Assembly: GCF_900100455.1 (NCBI RefSeq)
Contig: NZ_FNCV01000003.1
Span: forward strand, 1-64,000
From: Roseospirillum parvum
Lineage (GTDB): Bacteria > Pseudomonadota > Alphaproteobacteria > Rhodospirillales > Rhodospirillaceae
Direction of reading: 5' to 3'
Length of the DNA: 64,000 nt
The translations under genes were made by a program, and so were the position numbers. The notes under the pieces are model-generated. The model searched no databases. It was not told where the DNA came from and saw only the letters and a program-made list of their open reading frames with translations. Below are positions 58,330 to 64,000 of the stretch, in pieces; within the stretch, counting starts at the first letter, position 1, and every line of letters begins with the position of its first letter.

Positions 58330-59268
58330 TCAGACGGGGGGGGGCTGGTGGCGCTCCGCCGAGAGCAGGAAGACCACGCCGCCGGGCAGGCTGACGGCGG
58401 TCATCAGCAGGCCCCACAGGATCGACAGCGCCACCGCCGGCCCGGCGGCCACCCCGACGGTGGCCAGGGCGACCACCATGGCGCCTTCGCGCACCCCCCA
58501 GCCGGCGATCGAGATGGGCACGGTCATGGCCAGGATGACCGGCGGGATGAGCACCAGGGCGTCGCCCGCCGCCAGCTCGATGTCCAGCCCCCGGGCCAGG
58601 GCCCAGGCCGACAGGCTGAGCAGCAGGTGGCCGAGGGCGGCGATCAGCAGCACCGGCACCGCCCGCCCGGCCTTGAGGAACAACAGCCGGGCGTCGCGGG
58701 CCACCGCCTGAAGGCCACGCACCAGCCGCCAGCGGCGCCAGTCGGTGGGCAGGCGGTCGAGCTGGGTCAGCAGGGCGATGCCGAGCAGTCCGGCCACGGC
58801 AAGGGCGGGGAAGACATAAAGCACCGGGTCACCGGCCAGACGGTCGAACAGCAGCGGCTCGAGCGCGGTGACCAGCAGCAACAGGGCGAACACCGTGGCC
58901 ACCCGCTCCAGCAGCACCGAGTTCACCGCCCGGTCCAGCGACAGGCCGGCCTGCCGCACCTTCCACATGCGCACCGCGTCGCCGCCCACGGCGCCGGGCA
59001 GGCAGACGTTGAAGAACACGCCGATGACATAGAGGCGCAGGGTGGTCAGGAAATCCAGGCCACCGTCCAGGGCCAGCAGGACCAGCCGCCAGCGCACGGA
59101 GCCCAGCACGATCTGCGCCAGCACCAGCCCGGCGGCGGCGGCCAGCCACGCCGGATCGACCCCGGCGATGCGGCTCAACGCGCTCTCAAGGTCGACGCGC
59201 GACAGGACCAGGGCGATCAGGCCAAGGGAGAGGCCGCCTTTCAGCAGCCAGGGAAGCCAGCGGGGCAC
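58330..59268 (-). CDS. Flippase-like / lysylphosphatidylglycerol synthase TM-domain protein
   Basis: 312 residues from the GTG at 59268 (GGAAAGG nine bases upstream); an in-frame TTG at 59349 is the longer alternative. About eight transmembrane helices. LPGAVGGDAVRMWKVRQAG with LLERVATVFALLLL and PISIAGWGVREGAMVV mark the UPF0104 / LPG-synthase membrane domain family. There is no soluble synthase domain, so lipid flipping or an unknown envelope role is more likely than lysyl transfer. Same strand as the channel gene, 105 bp downstream. Confidence 0.75.
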   Translation of the reverse strand: MPRWLPWLLKGGLSLGLIALVLSRVDLESALSRIAGVDPAWLAAAAGLVLAQIVLGSVRWRLVLLALDGGLDFLTTLRLYVIGVFFNVCLPGAVGGDAVRMWKVRQAGLSLDRAVNSVLLERVATVFALLLLVTALEPLLFDRLAGDPVLYVFPALAVAGLLGIALLTQLDRLPTDWRRWRLVRGLQAVARDARLLFLKAGRAVPVLLIAALGHLLLSLSAWALARGLDIELAAGDALVLIPPVILAMTVPISIAGWGVREGAMVVALATVGVAAGPAVALSILWGLLMTAVSLPGGVVFLLSAERHQPPPV

Positions 59269-59373
59269 GGGATACGGCCTTTCCAGGCGAGCGGGGAGCG
59301 GAATGGGGATGACCGTCTGGGCAAAACCCTTTCCCCGGCCGCCTGTCAAGGAATAAGGCGTCGCCGGGGGCGG

Positions 59374-60207
59374 TCAGTTTCGTCCCTGGCCCAGCAGATC
59401 CTTCAACTCGGCCACCTCGGCGCGCAGGGCGCGGAGCTCGACCAGGGCCGCCTCGGCCGGGTGCAGCTCGCCGCTGCGCGCCGCCGCCGCCTCGTCCTCC
59501 TGCTGGTGCACCGTCTGGGTGGCGTCGACGATGATGCCGATGAACAGGTTGAGGATGGCGAAGCTGGTCACCACGATGAACGGCACGAAGAACATCCAGG
59601 CCAGCGGGTAGACGTCCATCACCGGGCGCACGATGCCCATCGACCAGCTTTCCAGGGTCATCACCTGGAACAGGGTGTACATGCTGGCCCCGATGGAGCC
59701 GAACCAGTCGGGAAAGGTGGCTCCGAACAGCTTGGTCGCCAGCACCGCCCCGACATAGAAGAACAGCAGGATGATGGCGCCGACGCTGAGTAGTCCGGGC
59801 ACCGCCTGCAACAGCGCCCCGACCACCCGGCGCATCTGCGGCACCACCGACAGCAGGCGCAGCACCCTTAAGATGCGCAGGGCGCGCAGCACGGCCAGCG
59901 GCCCGGCCGCCGGCAGCAGGGCGAAGCCGACGATCACGAAATCGAAGACGTTCCAACCGTTGCGGAAGAACCCGAAGCGGCGCCAGGCCAGCTTGGCGGC
60001 GATCTCGGCCACGAAGACGGCAAGCACCAGACGGTCGAAGGCGTACAGCCACAGGCCGGCCCGCTCGACCACCCAGGGCACCGTCTCCAGGCCCAGGGAG
60101 ACGGCGTTGGCGATGATCAGGGCGGTGATCGTGCGCTGCGCCGGGGCGCTCTCGGCAAAGCGGCCGAGGCGGGCGGCCCAGCCGGTATCGGAGGCAGAGG
60201 GGCTCAT
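59374..60207 (-). CDS. Voltage-gated sodium channel (NaChBac/NavMs type)
   Basis: 277 residues, six transmembrane helices. S4 has four regularly spaced arginines (R108, R111, R114, R117 in VLRALRILRVLRLLSVV). The pore filter is TLESWSM (184-190), the bacterial sodium-selective sequence, within FQVMTLESWSMGIVRP. S6 is SFAILNLFIGIIVDA, followed by a C-terminal coiled coil (LVELRALRAEVAELKDLLGQ) that tetramerises such channels. Lies 44 bp downstream of gapR. Fits the sodium-linked context of the Mrp operon. Confidence 0.92.
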   Translation of the reverse strand: MSPSASDTGWAARLGRFAESAPAQRTITALIIANAVSLGLETVPWVVERAGLWLYAFDRLVLAVFVAEIAAKLAWRRFGFFRNGWNVFDFVIVGFALLPAAGPLAVLRALRILRVLRLLSVVPQMRRVVGALLQAVPGLLSVGAIILLFFYVGAVLATKLFGATFPDWFGSIGASMYTLFQVMTLESWSMGIVRPVMDVYPLAWMFFVPFIVVTSFAILNLFIGIIVDATQTVHQQEDEAAAARSGELHPAEAALVELRALRAEVAELKDLLGQGRN

Positions 60208-60251
60208 GACGGTGGCGCCTTATCCGTGCCCTGTTCTGTTCATGCTCAAGC

Positions 60252-60551
60252 TCAGTCCATGCCCAGGGCGGCCTGATAGACCGCCAGCAGCTCTTCTTCC
60301 TCGCGCCGCTCGTGGTCTTCCTTTTTCCGCAAGCTGACGATCTTGCGGATGATCTTGGTGTCGAAGCCGTTGCCCTTGGCCTCGGCATAGACGTCCTTGA
60401 TGTCGGCCATCAGGTTTTTCTTCTCTTCCTCCAGCCGCTCGATGCGCTCGACCAGACTGCGCAACTGGTCGCCCGCCACGCCGCCGACGTTGGTCGGGCG
60501 GGCCACCTGCCCATCCACGGGTTCATCGAAGGTGGGGGAGTCGTCGGACAT
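60252..60551 (-). CDS. gapR: Nucleoid-associated protein GapR (UPF0335/DUF2312)
   Basis: 99 residues. An acidic N-terminal tail precedes the coiled-coil domain [20 protein letters not shown], then [20 protein letters not shown] and [20 protein letters not shown]. This is the GapR family of alphaproteobacteria, which binds overtwisted AT-rich DNA and aids topoisomerases ahead of forks and RNA polymerase. AGGAGG precedes the ATG. Confidence 0.92.
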   Translation of the reverse strand: MSDDSPTFDEPVDGQVARPTNVGGVAGDQLRSLVERIERLEEEKKNLMADIKDVYAEAKGNGFDTKIIRKIVSLRKKEDHERREEEELLAVYQAALGMD

Positions 60552-60725
60552 GGGTTCCTCCTGGCGCCGCCGGGGGCGCGGGCAAGACAAAACGGGGGAA
60601 AGGCAAAAGCCCGGGGGCAGAGTCTCGCCAGGGCGGACGCGGGAGCCGGGCTGGTGGCCTTGTCGGCCCTCTTGCCCTATGTTGAAAGGCGGGTCAACGC
60701 GAAACCGACGAGCCCGAGACCGCCC

Positions 60726-61814
60726 GTGCCAACCACGCCCCTGCAAAACCTTTCCGTCCTTTTGGTCGAGGACAACCTCTATATCCGCGACATCCTCGAG
60801 CAGACGTTGCGCCACCTGGGATTCGAGAAGATCGTCCTGGCCCGCAACGGCGAGGACGCGGTGAAGCTCCTGAAGCTGTTGAACCACTCGGGCAACCCGG
60901 GGGCCGGCGTGCTGAACGTGGACCTGATCATGTCCGATCTGGTCATGTCGCCGATCAACGGCGTGCTGCTGTTGAAATGGATCCGCCAGCAGAAGGACAG
61001 CCCCAACCGCTTCGTGCCCTTCATCATGGTCTCCGGGGCGGCCGACCGGGAGTACGTCGAGGCGGCCCGCGACCTGGGCACCACCGAGTTCCTGGCCAAG
61101 CCGTTCTCGGTCAACTCGGTGTACGAGCGCATCCAGTGGGTGATCGACCATCCGCGCCCGTTCATCGCCTGCCAGAGCTACTTCGGCCCGGATCGCCGGC
61201 GGCGTCACCTGCCGACGCCGGAAGGGCTGCCCGACCGTCGCCGCCAGGGCGACGACCACATCACCCAGGTCTACTCGGCCGACAACGTGAAACGGCCCAG
61301 GAATCCGTCCGATGTCTGGGTGTTCCGGCTGCCCAACACACTGAAGGAAAAGCTGGGCGGCAACCTTCGGGCCGCCTTCGCCCTGCCCCGGGAACTGCTG
61401 GAGGAGGCCGAGCAGCAGCTTGAGCGCTCCGCCCTCGATTTCCACGAGTGGGCGGTCAACTACCTCAGCCGGCTGGCCGATCTGGTCGAGCAGACGCGCC
61501 GCTTTCCGGCCCACCGGCGCCAGGATCTGGACGAGATCAATCTGGTCGCCCACGAGTTGCGCGGCCAGGGCGGCACCTTCGGCTATCCCCTGATCACCGT
61601 GTTCGCCAAGTCGCTGTACGAGGCGACCCGGTCGGGCTGTTCGGAGCACGACAGCCACCTGGGCGTCGTCGAGGCGCACATCGACGCCATGCGGGCCGTG
61701 ATCCGCGACCGCATCGCCGGCGACGGCGGCGAGGTCGGCCGCGAGCTGCTGCGTACCCTGACCCAGGCCATCGCCCGCCACGACGAGGCAGGGCGCAAGC
61801 CCGGCCGCCCCTGA
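60726..61814 (+). CDS. Receiver domain protein with C-terminal Hpt-like domain
   Basis: 362 residues. Receiver domain (about 9-135): [19 protein letters not shown], phospho-acceptor D71 in [20 protein letters not shown], and FLAKPFS lysine. A basic linker follows ([17 protein letters not shown]). The C-terminal helical region has [16 protein letters not shown] (H276), matching the HxxxGxxGxxG core of histidine phosphotransfer domains. So it may relay phosphate within one protein. GTG start at 60726. No kinase gene is adjacent; divergent from gapR. Confidence 0.75.
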   Translation: MPTTPLQNLSVLLVEDNLYIRDILEQTLRHLGFEKIVLARNGEDAVKLLKLLNHSGNPGAGVLNVDLIMSDLVMSPINGVLLLKWIRQQKDSPNRFVPFIMVSGAADREYVEAARDLGTTEFLAKPFSVNSVYERIQWVIDHPRPFIACQSYFGPDRRRRHLPTPEGLPDRRRQGDDHITQVYSADNVKRPRNPSDVWVFRLPNTLKEKLGGNLRAAFALPRELLEEAEQQLERSALDFHEWAVNYLSRLADLVEQTRRFPAHRRQDLDEINLVAHELRGQGGTFGYPLITVFAKSLYEATRSGCSEHDSHLGVVEAHIDAMRAVIRDRIAGDGGEVGRELLRTLTQAIARHDEAGRKPGRP

Positions 61815-61819
61815 TCCGG

Positions 61820-61880
61820 CGCCGCCCGGGGGTGGCGCCGGTTCGCAGGTGGAAACCGGCGCCACCCCCCGGGGCGCGGC
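61820..61880. terminator. Long hairpin between convergent genes
   Basis: Arms about 61820-61843 and 61854-61878 (GGGGGTGGCGCCGGTT / AACCGGCGCCACCCCC core, with small bulges outward). It lies between the receiver-Hpt gene and the betaine methyltransferase gene and can act on both transcripts. Symmetry continues weakly into the gene ends. Confidence 0.75.
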
Positions 61881-61900
61881 GTCGGCGTGGGAGAGGGAGA

Positions 61901-63580
<1,680 letters not shown>

Positions 63581-63597
63581 GGTGGTTTTCCCCCTTG

Positions 63598-64000
63598 TCA
63601 TTCGGCGGCGCTGCTGGTGCCGGCATCGGCGGCCAGCCCGGCGGCGCGGTCGGTTTCCTCCCACGGCAGGCCGGCCCGCCCGAAGTGGCCGTAGGCGGCG
63701 GTCTGGCGGTAGATCGGCCGCAGCAGGTCGAGCATGGCGATGATGCCCTTGGGCCGAAGATCGAAGTGCTCGCGCACCAGCGCCTCGATGCGGGCCTCGG
63801 GCAGGGCGGCGGTGCCGAAGGTGTCGACCCGGATCGACACCGGGCGGGCGACGCCGATGGCGTAGGCCAGTTGCAACTCGCAGCGCTCGGCCAGCCCGGC
63901 GGCGACGATGTTCTTGGCCACGTAGCGCGCCGCATAGGCCGCCGAACGGTCGACCTTCGAGGGGTCCTTGCCGGAGAAGGCGCCGCCACCATGGCGGCCC
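63598..64000 (-). CDS. metK: S-adenosylmethionine synthetase, C-terminal part (cut by window)
   Basis: About 133 C-terminal residues are visible; the start lies beyond the window. [20 protein letters not shown] and [17 protein letters not shown] are the conserved MetK sequences around the substrate site, and [15 protein letters not shown] is near the usual end. Makes SAM from methionine and ATP. It directly precedes the betaine methyltransferase gene. Confidence 0.93.
   Translation of the reverse strand, partial: GRHGGGAFSGKDPSKVDRSAAYAARYVAKNIVAAGLAERCELQLAYAIGVARPVSIRVDTFGTAALPEARIEALVREHFDLRPKGIIAMLDLLRPIYRQTAAYGHFGRAGLPWEETDRAAGLAADAGTSSAAE

Overview
The window is GC-rich, gene-dense chromosomal DNA from an alphaproteobacterium, most likely Rhodospirillales. 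Evidence: a DivK-type receiver, a GapR/UPF0335 protein, hisZ-purA and ruvCAB-ybgC-tolQRAB-pal-cpoB-tilS-ftsH-folP-glmM gene orders, and many GTG/TTG starts. Several loci suggest a salt-exposed lifestyle: a ten-gene Mrp/Mbh-type Na+/H+ antiporter operon, a NaChBac-type voltage-gated sodium channel, and a fused glycine-to-betaine methyltransferase directly behind metK. A brackish or marine purple-bacterium relative is a reasonable guess, but no photosynthesis genes are present. No transposase, prophage, CRISPR array or rRNA operon was seen. The only RNA gene found is tRNA-Lys(UUU).

Layout. 0-9 kb: CopD-like membrane protein, FemAB-like protein, a four-gene 2-oxoacid oxidoreductase operon (gamma, alpha, beta, GltD/ferredoxin fusion), a divergent pair of cyclic-nucleotide-binding proteins, divK. 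9-16 kb: rpmG, a pseudokinase-like membrane protein with a small membrane partner, and the ydbH-ynbE-ydbL envelope lipid-transport module. 16-28 kb: an orphan Panacea/SocA-like protein, ChaN-like protein, the antiporter operon, an RNase D-like nuclease. 27-38 kb: purA, hisZ, an acyl-CoA ligase, pepF, an ABC1 kinase, a CHAP lipoprotein, a chemoreceptor. 38-55 kb: yebC, ruvCAB, the complete Tol-Pal system, tilS, ftsH, folP, glmM, thiD, tRNA-Lys. 55-64 kb: two tandem leucyl aminopeptidases, a flippase-like protein, the sodium channel, gapR, a receiver-Hpt protein, the betaine methyltransferase and the 3' part of metK.

The most unusual signal is not a protein. Three intergenic regions (near 100-278, 17.2-17.5 kb and 27.0-27.4 kb) hold a large composite palindrome: a central perfect hairpin flanked by two diverged inverted arms, each arm with two hairpins. 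In the two copies lying between convergent genes, the symmetry continues into locus-specific flanks and through both stop codons into the last codons of both genes. A fourth convergent junction (61.8-61.9 kb) shows a weaker version of the same mirroring with an unrelated hairpin. A second family of about 60-bp palindromes with TAGAGC ends occurs in pairs, and at two genes (33.8-35.2 kb ABC1 kinase and tolB) its first three bases are the stop codon.
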